A stretch of DNA of 64,000 nucleotides from Actinomycetes bacterium (GTDB lineage Bacteria; Actinomycetota; Actinomycetes; Actinomycetales; Dermatophilaceae). The position numbers were made by a program, and so were the translations under genes. Of the stretch, positions 35,765 to 42,667 are shown in pieces; the first letter of the stretch is position 1; the number at the start of each line of letters is the position of its first letter. Location of the stretch: assembly GCA_029778715.1 (NCBI GenBank), contig JAKOPT010000089.1, positions 212,933-276,932 of the forward strand, given 5' to 3'. The notes below the pieces were generated by a model that did no database searches, was not told the DNA's origin, and was given only the letters and a program-made list of their open reading frames with translations.

Positions 35765-36739
35765 ATGGCCCACGCTCTCGTCGTTCCCCGCCCCGGCGGC
35801 CCCGAGGTCCTCACCCTTCGCCCCCAGGACCGGCCCGCGCCCGGCCCCGGCGAAGTCGTGGTCCGGGTCGCCGCAAGCGGGGTCAACTTCATCGACATCT
35901 ACCAGCGCGAGGGCCGCTACCCGGTCCCCATGCCGGTCACTCTCGGCCTCGAAGGCGCCGGTGAGGTCGTCGCCGTCGGCGCCGACGTCGGCGAGGTCGC
36001 GCTCGGCGATGTCGTCGCCTGGGCCATGACCCAAGGGTCCGCCGCGACGTATGCCGTGGTGCCGGCCGCGCAGACCGTGCCGGTGCCCGCTGGGCTCGAT
36101 CCGGTACTCGCCGCCGCCGTCATCCTCCAGGGGATGACCGCGCATTTCCTCACGACGAGCACGTATGCCGTCGCCCCCGGCACCGTGGCCCTCGTCCACG
36201 CCGCGGCCGGCGGGGTCGGGCAGTTACTCGTCCAACTGCTCAAGGCCGCCGGGGCCACGGTGATCGCCACCGCAGGCAGTCCTTCGAAGTGCGCGACGGC
36301 TCGGGCGCGCGGGGCCGATCACGTCCTCGACACGACGGCGGTCACCGATCTCGCCGGCGCGGTTCGGGAGGCAACCGGCGGTCGCGGGGTCGATGTCGCC
36401 TACGACGGGGTGGGTGCGGCGACCTTCGACGCCTCGCTGGCGTCGGTGCGCCCCCGGGGCCTGCTCGTCGTGTACGGCGCTGCGTCCGGGCCGGTGCCCC
36501 CGTTCGATGTCCAGCGCCTCAACGCCGCCGGATCGGTGTTTCTCACCCGCCCCTCGCTGCCGCACTACCTCTCGACCCGGGAGGAATTGCGCTGGCGGGC
36601 AGCGGAAGTGTTCGACGCGGTCCGGGCCGGGCGGCTCGAGGTGGCGATCGGCGGGGAGTACGCGCTCACCGAGGCGTCCGCGGCATACGAAGCCCTGGAG
36701 GGTCGCGCGACCCAAGGCAAACTGGTGCTCATCCCCTGA
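35765..36739 (+). CDS. Zinc-independent NADPH:quinone oxidoreductase (MDR family)
   Basis: A 324-aa medium-chain dehydrogenase/reductase of the quinone oxidoreductase branch. It has SGVNFIDIYQREGRYP, LGLEGAGEVVAVG, the NADPH-binding VHAAAGGVGQLLVQLLKAAGATVIAT and VAYDGVGAATF. The zinc ligands of alcohol dehydrogenases are missing, as expected for Qor/zeta-crystallin-like enzymes that reduce quinones with NADPH. Start ATG 35765. It probably shares a transcript with the PIG-L-like gene. A 60-bp tandem repeat follows its stop. Confidence 0.92.
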   Translation: MAHALVVPRPGGPEVLTLRPQDRPAPGPGEVVVRVAASGVNFIDIYQREGRYPVPMPVTLGLEGAGEVVAVGADVGEVALGDVVAWAMTQGSAATYAVVPAAQTVPVPAGLDPVLAAAVILQGMTAHFLTTSTYAVAPGTVALVHAAAGGVGQLLVQLLKAAGATVIATAGSPSKCATARARGADHVLDTTAVTDLAGAVREATGGRGVDVAYDGVGAATFDASLASVRPRGLLVVYGAASGPVPPFDVQRLNAAGSVFLTRPSLPHYLSTREELRWRAAEVFDAVRAGRLEVAIGGEYALTEASAAYEALEGRATQGKLVLIP

Positions 36740-36750
36740 GCGGGATGTCC

Positions 36751-36870
36751 GTGCGGCACTGCTGACCGGTTGGTGGGCCCATCGGTTTCTCCCCTGTGCC
36801 GCCGATGTCGGTGCGGCACTGCTGCCCCGTTGGTGGACCCAGCGGTACCTCCCCTGTGCCGCCGGATGCC
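36751..36870. repeat. Two tandem 60-bp repeats after the quinone oxidoreductase gene
   Basis: Two adjacent 60-bp units (36751-36810, 36811-36870) each start with GTGCGGCACTGCTG and end with CCCCTGTGCCGCCG, with a few differences in the middle (TTGGTGG is kept). Each unit can form a hairpin through GCGGCAC/GTGCCGC. The array fills most of the gap between two converging genes. Confidence 0.9.
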
Positions 36871-36901
36871 CGGCTCGACTATCGGGGTTGGCAGGTGGGG
36901 C

Positions 36902-37252
36902 TCAGCCGAGCCAGACGAAGGCGATGACGGCGTTGAGGATCGCCAGCGCGCCCGCGGCATCGGCCAAGGTGAGTTTGGGTTCACCGCGCTTGGCGCGGAC
37001 CCGGCCGATCTCGGCGCAGGCCACCACCGCAAGGGCGATGACGAGTTTGACCGCGATCCCGGCGTGACTGACCTTGTCGCCCGTCGCTTCACTCACGCCC
37101 ACGAGGGCCAACCCGATGAGCAACTGGGCGCGGGCGCCCCAGGCAAGCGGCGACCACGACGGGCGATCGTTCCGCAGCATCAACCAGCCGCCGATGATCG
37201 CCGCGAAGCCGACGTAGTGGGCCATGAGCAGGACAAGGAGGAGCGCCTTCAT
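36902..37252 (-). CDS. Small polytopic membrane protein, unknown function
   Basis: A 116-aa protein with three to four hydrophobic segments (MKALLLVLLMAHYVGFAAIIGG; AQLLIGLALVGV; AVKLVIALAVVACAEI; ALAILNAVIAFVWLG). The pattern is like small integral membrane proteins common in Actinobacteria, without a known role. ATG 37252 was chosen because it starts directly at the first membrane segment; a longer frame upstream is low-complexity. The gene-free palindrome block lies upstream of it. Confidence 0.72.
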   Translation of the reverse strand: MKALLLVLLMAHYVGFAAIIGGWLMLRNDRPSWSPLAWGARAQLLIGLALVGVSEATGDKVSHAGIAVKLVIALAVVACAEIGRVRAKRGEPKLTLADAAGALAILNAVIAFVWLG

Positions 37253-37497
37253 GGGCTCCACCCTACGTGTCTGCACCCCGCCGGCCGACCCGACCGGGCG
37301 CCCGGCAAGCCCTCGGGCGCCGCATCGGCGGAGGACCCCAAGGGTGGCGGCCCGCCGTCCCCTGCGGCTGCGGATCCGGCGCGTGACGGCCTCCGGGTGG
37401 TGCGGCTGCTGGCCGTCGACGGCGCCCGCGTGCCGTTGGCGGACGGCCACTGGCCCTGGGCGCCGCTATGCAGCGCCGACTCCGCCCCTCGCGCGGC

Positions 37498-37531
37498 CTA
37501 CCGTGCAGTAGGTGGGGTGATCACCACGCCT
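37498..37531. repeat. Half copy of the CTACCGTGCAG hairpin with a GGTGATCACC palindrome
   Basis: CTACCGTGCAGTAGGTGGGG at 37498-37517 matches the left part of the hairpin at 37798-37843 but lacks the closing arm. The following GGTGATCACC (37516-37525) is a perfect 10-bp palindrome. Confidence 0.7.
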
Positions 37532-37570
37532 TTCGCAGGGGAGCCCGCACGAAGTGCAGGGCATTGGCTC

Positions 37571-37671
37571 TCAGGGCGCGTCTCAGGGACCCCCTGCGCC
37601 TCGGAGCAGACGGAGAAGGTGATGACCGATCAACCCGGCCCTCGGGGCGCGTCTCAGGCACCCCCTGCGCC
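37571..37671. repeat. 30-bp direct repeat, two copies 71 bp apart
   Basis: Two copies, 37571-37600 and 37642-37671, share GGGCGCGTCTCAGG and ACCCCCTGCGCC and differ at two positions by my reading. Confidence 0.8.
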
Positions 37672-37711
37672 CCACTGGGCACAGGGGCCACGCCGCGAGC
37701 GGGATCACTTG

Positions 37712-37763
37712 GCTTGGCTGCAGCGTGGTGGTCGTCCCCACGACCACCACGCTGCAGCCAAGC
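37712..37763. repeat. Perfect 24-bp-arm hairpin of the GCTGCAGCG family
   Basis: Arms 37712-37735 and 37740-37763 are perfectly complementary around the loop CCCC. The arm contains GGCTGCAGCGTGGTGGTCGT; the hairpin at 29153-29202 shares GCTGCAGCGT, GTGGTCGT and the same layout. Confidence 0.9.
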
Positions 37764-37797
37764 GCCCATTCGCTGCCAGGCACCCTCTTCCTACGGG

Positions 37798-37843
37798 CTA
37801 CCGTGCAGGAAGTGGGGTGATCGCAACACCTACTGCACGGTAG
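37798..37843. repeat. CTACCGTGCAG inverted repeat
   Basis: CTACCGTGCAG (37798-37808) and CTGCACGGTAG (37833-37843) pair over 11 bp. The 24-nt loop includes GGGGTGATCGCAACACC, which can form a small inner stem. Confidence 0.8.
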
Positions 37844-37910
37844 GGCGCCCGGTGCGGGTGAAACCCCTTGGCGCGGTCCGTGGCCGGGGGCGCGGGTGCG
37901 CCGCGCTGAG

Positions 37911-37973
37911 AGTCGAAAGTACGAGACTCGCCGTCTGGACCGGGCGCACACGGCAAGTTGCGTACTTTCGACT
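37911..37973. repeat. AGTCGAAAGTACG inverted repeat
   Basis: AGTCGAAAGTACG (37911-37923) and CGTACTTTCGACT (37961-37973) pair over 13 bp. The stem continues inward with three mismatches in the next eleven positions (21 of 24 matched in total), enclosing a loop of about 15 nt. Confidence 0.8.
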
Positions 37974-37982
37974 GGCGCCCCG

Positions 37983-38111
37983 TCGCCCAGGTGGTCAGTT
38001 CGTGGCGCGAGGAGAGCCCAGAGCGCCAGATGAGGCGCCGCCCCCTCGCCCACAGCGTCAGATGAGGCGCCGCCCCATCGCCCAGGTGGTCAGTTCGTGG
38101 CGCGAGGAGAG
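37983..38111. repeat. Direct duplication of the 3' end of the LuxR-type gene
   Basis: A 34-bp sequence (TCGCCCAGGTGGTCAGTTCG then TGGCGCGAGGAGAG) is present at 37983-38016 and, inside the gene, at 38078-38111. Between them a second pair, GATGAGGCGCCGCCCC preceded by GCGCCA or GCGTCA, repeats at about 38022 and 38055. The gene's true stop lies within this block, so an old copy of its last codons follows it. Confidence 0.85.
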
Positions 38112-38771
38112 TTGGAGCTTGCGCAGCACCGAGGAGACGTGGGTTTCGACGGTCTTGATCGAGATGAACAACTCCTTGGCCACCTCCTTGTACTGGTAGC
38201 CGCGCGCGATCAGGCGCATGACCTCGCGTTCACGGGCCGAGAGCCGGTCCAGTTCCTCGTCGACGGCCGCGATCTCGCCGGCCGCGGCCCCGAAGGCGTC
38301 GAGGACGAACCCGGCCAGGCGCGGGGAGAACACCGCATCGCCCTCGGCAACCCGCCGGATCGCCACGGTGAGGTCGCGGGCGCTGATCGTCTTGGTGACA
38401 TAGCCGCGAGCCCCGGCCCGTATGACGGCGATGACATCCTCGGCCGCGTCGGACACCGAGAGCGCAAGGAACCGGATCGGCAACCCCCGCCCCGACTCCA
38501 ACGCCACGCAGCCGCGCAACACGTCGACCCCGCCATGCCCCAACCCGCCGGGCAGGTGCACATCGAGGAGCACGACGTCGGGGAGTTCGGCCCGGATCAC
38601 CGCGACCGCGGACTCCACGTCGGCACCCTCCCCAACGACCTCGACCAGGTCGGGGGCCTCCGCGGCCAACTCGCTGCGGACCCCGGTGCGGAACATTCGG
38701 TGGTCGTCGACGAGGACGACCCGGATCGGCTCACCCCGGCCCGGCGGCATACCGGCTGCTGGTGGCGTCAT
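38058..38771 (-). CDS. LuxR/NarL-family response regulator
   Basis: A 237-aa regulator: a receiver domain with IRVVLVDDHRMFRTGVRSEL near residues 15-34, phospho-acceptor Asp in DVVLLDVHLPGG, a conserved Ser in LALSVSD, Lys in GYVTKTI, then a LuxR helix-turn-helix (LSAREREVMRLIARGYQYKEVAKELFISIKTVETHVSSVLRKL). ATG 38771 overlaps the sensor kinase stop (ATGA), so the two form one two-component system. Targets are unknown; the divergent PspC gene is the obvious candidate. Confidence 0.94.
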   Translation of the reverse strand: MTPPAAGMPPGRGEPIRVVLVDDHRMFRTGVRSELAAEAPDLVEVVGEGADVESAVAVIRAELPDVVLLDVHLPGGLGHGGVDVLRGCVALESGRGLPIRFLALSVSDAAEDVIAVIRAGARGYVTKTISARDLTVAIRRVAEGDAVFSPRLAGFVLDAFGAAAGEIAAVDEELDRLSAREREVMRLIARGYQYKEVAKELFISIKTVETHVSSVLRKLQLSSRHELTTWAMGRRLI

Positions 38772-40033
38772 GACGCGGCTCCTTCCAACGGGGGCAAGGT
38801 GAGGCAAATCTCGGTGCCGTCCTCCCGGCGGCGAATCCGCGCCGTCCCCCCGTGGCGCTCCATCCGCCCCAGGATCGAGCGCCGCACCCCGAGCCGGTCC
38901 TCGGGGACGTCGGCGAGGTCGAACCCGGCCCCCCGGTCGCGGACGAACGCCTCCACGCCGGCCGGGCCGATTTCGACGTATGCCGTGACCGGCGCCTTCC
39001 CGTGCCGGGTCGCGTTGAGCAGCGCCTCACGCAGCGCCCGGGTGAGCGCAGCGCCCTGATCCTCGAGAGGCCGATCACCGGTCACGACCAGTTCGATGGC
39101 GGTGTCGACGAGATCCTCGACCTCGTGAGCGACGGCCTTGATCGCCGAGGCGAGGGTGGCTTCGGACCCGGCGGGCGCGGCATACAGCCAGGCCCGCAGC
39201 TCCCGCTCCTGGACCCGGGCCAGGCGCGCGACGACGGCGGGCTCGGCGCTGCGGCGTTGGATCAGCGCGAGTGTCTGGAGCACCGAATCGTGGAGGTGGA
39301 CGGCGATATCGGCGCGCTCGTTGGCGCGGGCCGCCTCCTGTTGTTCGCGTTGGGCGTGGGTCCACAGCCGCACCAGCCAGGGCGCGACGACAAGCATGAC
39401 CCCGACCAGGACGGCCACGGCTGCGAGCAACGCCTCAAGGGCCACCGACGCCCCGCTGCCGCGCACGACCAACACGACCATGCCGACGACCGCCAGGGTC
39501 AACCCCAGGCCCAACCGCAGCCACATCCAACCCCGGCGGCCCTCCTCGGCACCGCCGAGGGCCTGGCGGCGCCCGACCTCGTCGAGGTCGCTCCACACGA
39601 CGACCGCACCACCGGCAACGATGAGAAGCGGCACGAGCAGCCCGGCCCGCAGGTCCACCCCGGCGCCCTGGAGGACGACGATGAGACCGACCGCGACGAG
39701 CAACCCGCCGATCGCCAGCACCGCACCGTGGCGGGAGCGCTGGACCCCGGCCAGGGCTCGTTCGACCGGCGCCGACGGCCGACCGCTCGCCGGGTCGATC
39801 AGGTGCCCGTGCCGGGCCTCGGGGACGACCGCCCACAGGAAGAGATAGGCCGGCAGCCCGGCACCGGAGAGCGTCAGCAGCACGGCGCTCCACCGAATGG
39901 CTCGCACCGGGACCTGGAGATGCTCGGCAATCCCCACGCAGACGCCACCGAGGTAGCGCCCGGCGAGCGGACGCTCCAGCGGCGCACGCGCGCGCGGGAG
40001 GCGCGCGTCCGGCGGCGGGGTGGGCGGCGGCAT
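38768..40033 (-). CDS. PspC-domain sensor histidine kinase (NarL-type partner)
   Basis: A 421-aa kinase. Residues 20-75 form a PspC domain (RPLAGRYLGGVCVGIAEHLQVPVRAIRWSAVLL ... YLFLWAVVPE), then several membrane segments, then a HisKA_3-type dimerisation helix with the phospho-acceptor His in IAVHLHDSVLQTLALIQRR, and an HATPase domain (REALLNATRHGKA, VRDRGAGFDLADVPEDRLG). PspC-kinases of this layout occur next to LuxR regulators in Actinobacteria and are thought to sense envelope stress. Start ATG 40033. It is divergent from a second PspC protein. Confidence 0.93.
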   Translation of the reverse strand: MPPPTPPPDARLPRARAPLERPLAGRYLGGVCVGIAEHLQVPVRAIRWSAVLLTLSGAGLPAYLFLWAVVPEARHGHLIDPASGRPSAPVERALAGVQRSRHGAVLAIGGLLVAVGLIVVLQGAGVDLRAGLLVPLLIVAGGAVVVWSDLDEVGRRQALGGAEEGRRGWMWLRLGLGLTLAVVGMVVLVVRGSGASVALEALLAAVAVLVGVMLVVAPWLVRLWTHAQREQQEAARANERADIAVHLHDSVLQTLALIQRRSAEPAVVARLARVQERELRAWLYAAPAGSEATLASAIKAVAHEVEDLVDTAIELVVTGDRPLEDQGAALTRALREALLNATRHGKAPVTAYVEIGPAGVEAFVRDRGAGFDLADVPEDRLGVRRSILGRMERHGGTARIRRREDGTEICLTLPPLEGAAS

Positions 40034-40159
40034 ACCCCCATCCTGGCGCACAGCGGTGCCCGCACCCGCCGGTCGGGGGCACCGACCAGGGGCTGGTCAG
40101 GGATTGGTCAGGGTCGCACCCGATGGCCGGTACTCGCCCACGCCCGCCACAGTGGACTC

Positions 40160-41566
40160 ATGAGCACCACTCCGCAGTCCGCACCACCTCCGGCGACCCC
40201 ACCACCTCCGGCGACCCCACCACCCACCCATTCGCTGTGGGACGACATCGTCCGCCTCGGGATCTACCGCGACCGCCGGGCCGGCTGGCTCGCGGGCGTG
40301 TGTGCCGGACTGGCGCACCGCCTCGGCGTTGATCCCCTCCTCATCCGGGCCGCAGCCATCGTCCTCGGGCTCCTCGGGGGATTCGGCGTCGTCGCCTACC
40401 TTGTCGCCTGGCTGGTCCTCCCCGACACCGAGGGTCAGATCCTGCTCCGGGAGGTCGGTTCCGGAAACGGCACCGCCATCGGCCTCCTCATCGTCCTCGG
40501 CATCGTCGTCATCGGCCGCCTGCCCATCGGTGACGGATCGTGGCGGGTGTCGTGGTTCGTACCTCTGCTCATCGTCGCCATCTGGCTCATCATTCGTGCC
40601 GCCCGCGCCCCCTCGGCCAGCCGCGGCGCCCTCCCATCGCCGGCCACGCCGGGCACCCCAGCCAGCCCGGCAGCCCAGGCGGACACCCCGACCGGAGGAC
40701 CTCCCATGACCCTCTCTCCGACAACTGGCTCCCCGCTCGCCGCTGGTGGCCTCCCCGACGGGCCGGGTGCGGCATCCGGTATGCCGTCCGGCGACGGCCG
40801 CGCCGCCGTGCCCCCGACGATCCCACCCGTCCCCACCCCGGCGCAGCCCCCGCGCCCGCCGCGACCACAGCGGCGCACGGCACCCCGTGGCACGTCCGCG
40901 GTCATCCTGGGCGCGGTCGTTCTCGCCTACGGCCTCGGCTACCTCCTCGACGGGCCCACGGGGTTCCCCGGCTCACCGCACCTGCTCGGCCTCATCGCCG
41001 CCATGACGATCGCGGGCATCGCCGCCCTCGTACTCGGCCTCAGCGGTCGACGTGGCGGACTCGCGAGCGTCCTTGTGCTCGTGCTGCTCCTGCCACTGGC
41101 CGGCTCAGCCGGGTTGCACCGCTACGGCCTCGTGACCGACGGCGGCGAAAGCGTCACCTGGGTGCCAAGTGCCGCCGGTGATGTCCGCGAACTCGGCGTC
41201 GGTACCTTGACCCTCGACCTCGGTTCGGTCACCGCGGGCGGTGCGCCCAGCCAGACCGCCTCCGCTGGGAGCAGTCCCGGGGTGCGCGCCAGCGTGGGCA
41301 CCGGCGACCTCGTCATCCTCGTCCCCGCGGGCGTCGAACTTCACCTCGACGCCCAGGTGGGCCTCGGATCGGTGGACTTCGGTCCCCTCGCCGCGGTCGA
41401 CGTCCGGGGTGGCGCCGTTGGTTCCCAATCTCGCACGGGGGCCGACGGGTTCGCGATCAACCGCTCGGTCGTCCTCACCCGGCCCGCCGCTGACGGGTCC
41501 ACACCCAAGGCCATCACCGTGAGCGCCCAGGTCGGCGTCGGCCAGATCACCGTCAAGGAGAAGTGA
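40160..41566 (+). CDS. PspC-domain membrane protein
   Basis: A 468-aa protein: a Pro-rich N-terminus, a PspC domain (RLGIYRDRRAGWLAGVCAGLAHRLGVDPLLIRAAAIVLGLLGGFGVVAYLVAWLVLPD), further membrane segments, a Pro/Ala-rich linker of about 110 residues, more membrane segments, and a C-terminal soluble part with a LiaF-like repetitive strand pattern (GTLTLDLGSV, GVRASVGTGDLVILVPAGVELHLDAQVGLGSVDF). The layout is like envelope-stress PspC/LiaF proteins. Start ATG 40160. It is divergent from the PspC kinase and is probably its target or partner. Confidence 0.88.
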   Translation: MSTTPQSAPPPATPPPPATPPPTHSLWDDIVRLGIYRDRRAGWLAGVCAGLAHRLGVDPLLIRAAAIVLGLLGGFGVVAYLVAWLVLPDTEGQILLREVGSGNGTAIGLLIVLGIVVIGRLPIGDGSWRVSWFVPLLIVAIWLIIRAARAPSASRGALPSPATPGTPASPAAQADTPTGGPPMTLSPTTGSPLAAGGLPDGPGAASGMPSGDGRAAVPPTIPPVPTPAQPPRPPRPQRRTAPRGTSAVILGAVVLAYGLGYLLDGPTGFPGSPHLLGLIAAMTIAGIAALVLGLSGRRGGLASVLVLVLLLPLAGSAGLHRYGLVTDGGESVTWVPSAAGDVRELGVGTLTLDLGSVTAGGAPSQTASAGSSPGVRASVGTGDLVILVPAGVELHLDAQVGLGSVDFGPLAAVDVRGGAVGSQSRTGADGFAINRSVVLTRPAADGSTPKAITVSAQVGVGQITVKEK

Positions 41567-41943
41567 GTCTCATGCCCGAGCCAACGCCCGCCCCCGAGCC
41601 CAGCACCCAGGAACCCACCCTCGCCCTGCCCGAGGCCGCTGAGTATGCCGTCGCGGCGGCCCCCCAACCCCTCGAGGCGGACCCCGCCGGCCCCGCGGTG
41701 GCCCCCACGATCGCCGCAGCACCGGCCAGCCCGGCCGAGCCGCGGTGGATCGGGGGGCCGGCGCCGGTGCCGATCGTCATCGGACTCCTCGGGTTGGTGG
41801 CGGCCCTGGTCGCCATCCTCGCCGTGACCACCACCCTGCACCCCAACTGGGCGGTCATCGGCCCCGTCAGCGTGATCGGCGTCGGCGCTCTCGTCATCGC
41901 CCTCGGGCTGCTGGGGATGCGCCGCGATACCCGGGGGTCATGA
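41563..41943 (+). CDS. Small membrane protein with Pro/Ala-rich N-terminus
   Basis: A 126-aa protein with about 65 disordered Pro/Ala residues and two hydrophobic segments (VPIVIGLLGLVAALVAILAV, VIGVGALVIALGLLGM). The family is not recognised. GTG 41563 makes a GTGA overlap with the PspC gene stop; an ATG at 41572 is also in frame. Coupling to the PspC gene suggests a shared envelope role. Confidence 0.7.
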   Translation: MSLMPEPTPAPEPSTQEPTLALPEAAEYAVAAAPQPLEADPAGPAVAPTIAAAPASPAEPRWIGGPAPVPIVIGLLGLVAALVAILAVTTTLHPNWAVIGPVSVIGVGALVIALGLLGMRRDTRGS

Positions 41944-41968
41944 TCTCCGGGCCCCGGTGGACGCGGCG

Positions 41969-42667
41969 TCAGGGCCGCAGGTCGCCGGTGAGCACCAGCC
42001 GCGCCCAGGGCACGAGCGGCAGGTTGAGCCGCTGCGCCCACGGCACCCAGCGGGTCGCGGCCGTCGACCCGCCGACGTCGTGGACCACCGGCTCGACCGG
42101 TGCCGCGCAGGTGGCCGTGTGGATCAACCGGATCGCGTGGAGGTTCGTGCTCCACCGCGGATCCGGGGACGGCCCGAACCGCCACAGCGACCGCACCGCG
42201 ACCAACGTGGCACCGGTGATCGCTTGCCCGGTCTCCTCCCACACCTCCCGCGCGACCGCCTGGGCCGGCGTTTCGCCCGGGTCGATCCCACCGCCGGGCA
42301 GCAACCAGTCGCCCCCGACGTCGGGAATCCGCTGGCTCAGTTGGGTGAGGAGCACCCGGTCGTCGGCGACGACGAGGGCGTATGCCGCGAGCCGCCGCTG
42401 CGGCACGCCTCCGCCGGGCCCGGTATGCCGCATGGCATACCGGATCTCGCCGGTCACCGCGTCGGGTGTGCCGGGCAGGACCGGGGCGGGGACCACCGGC
42501 CCGGGCGAGACGGCATACGCCAGCACCACCGCCGGGGCACGACCGGTGACCGCGACGGATTCCGGAGTCCAGCCGCGGGCCCGCACCTGGGCGCCGGGGT
42601 CGGCCCCGTGCGGAAGGGTGAACCGGGCGACCTCAACCTGGCCATGGCGGGCCACGACCTCGATCAT
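41969..42667 (-). CDS. Nudix hydrolase with an N-terminal extension
   Basis: A 232-aa protein. The Nudix box GGGIDPGETPAQAVAREVWEETGQ (positions near 125-150) keeps all catalytic Gly, Glu and Arg residues. About 90 residues precede the domain, of unknown role. The substrate is a nucleoside diphosphate linked to an unknown group. ATG 42667 overlaps the stop of the upstream glycosyltransferase gene (ATGA), so the two are coupled. Confidence 0.9.
   Translation of the reverse strand: MIEVVARHGQVEVARFTLPHGADPGAQVRARGWTPESVAVTGRAPAVVLAYAVSPGPVVPAPVLPGTPDAVTGEIRYAMRHTGPGGGVPQRRLAAYALVVADDRVLLTQLSQRIPDVGGDWLLPGGGIDPGETPAQAVAREVWEETGQAITGATLVAVRSLWRFGPSPDPRWSTNLHAIRLIHTATCAAPVEPVVHDVGGSTAATRWVPWAQRLNLPLVPWARLVLTGDLRP
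42420..42443. repeat. GTATGCC palindrome inside the Nudix gene
   Basis: CCGGTATGCC (42420-42429) and GGCATACCGG (42434-42443) form a perfect 10-bp inverted repeat with loop GCAT. It is one of several close inverted pairs of the window-wide octamer. Confidence 0.9.

Larger units (their letters stand above)
37253..38057. other. 800-bp gene-free block with several palindromes and direct repeats
   Basis: I see no credible gene here: the longer frames have shadow-like composition and no family resemblance. Instead there is a 24-bp-arm hairpin, an 11-bp-arm hairpin with a half copy about 300 bp earlier, a 13-bp-arm imperfect hairpin, a 30-bp direct repeat, and a degenerate copy of the LuxR gene's 3' end. 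It lies between two minus-strand genes, the LuxR stop and the small membrane protein start. Confidence 0.8.

Noticed and set aside
37253..38057. Long frames on both strands in the palindrome block
   Set aside because: They have no start context or domain and cross hairpins and direct repeats; high GC alone keeps them open.
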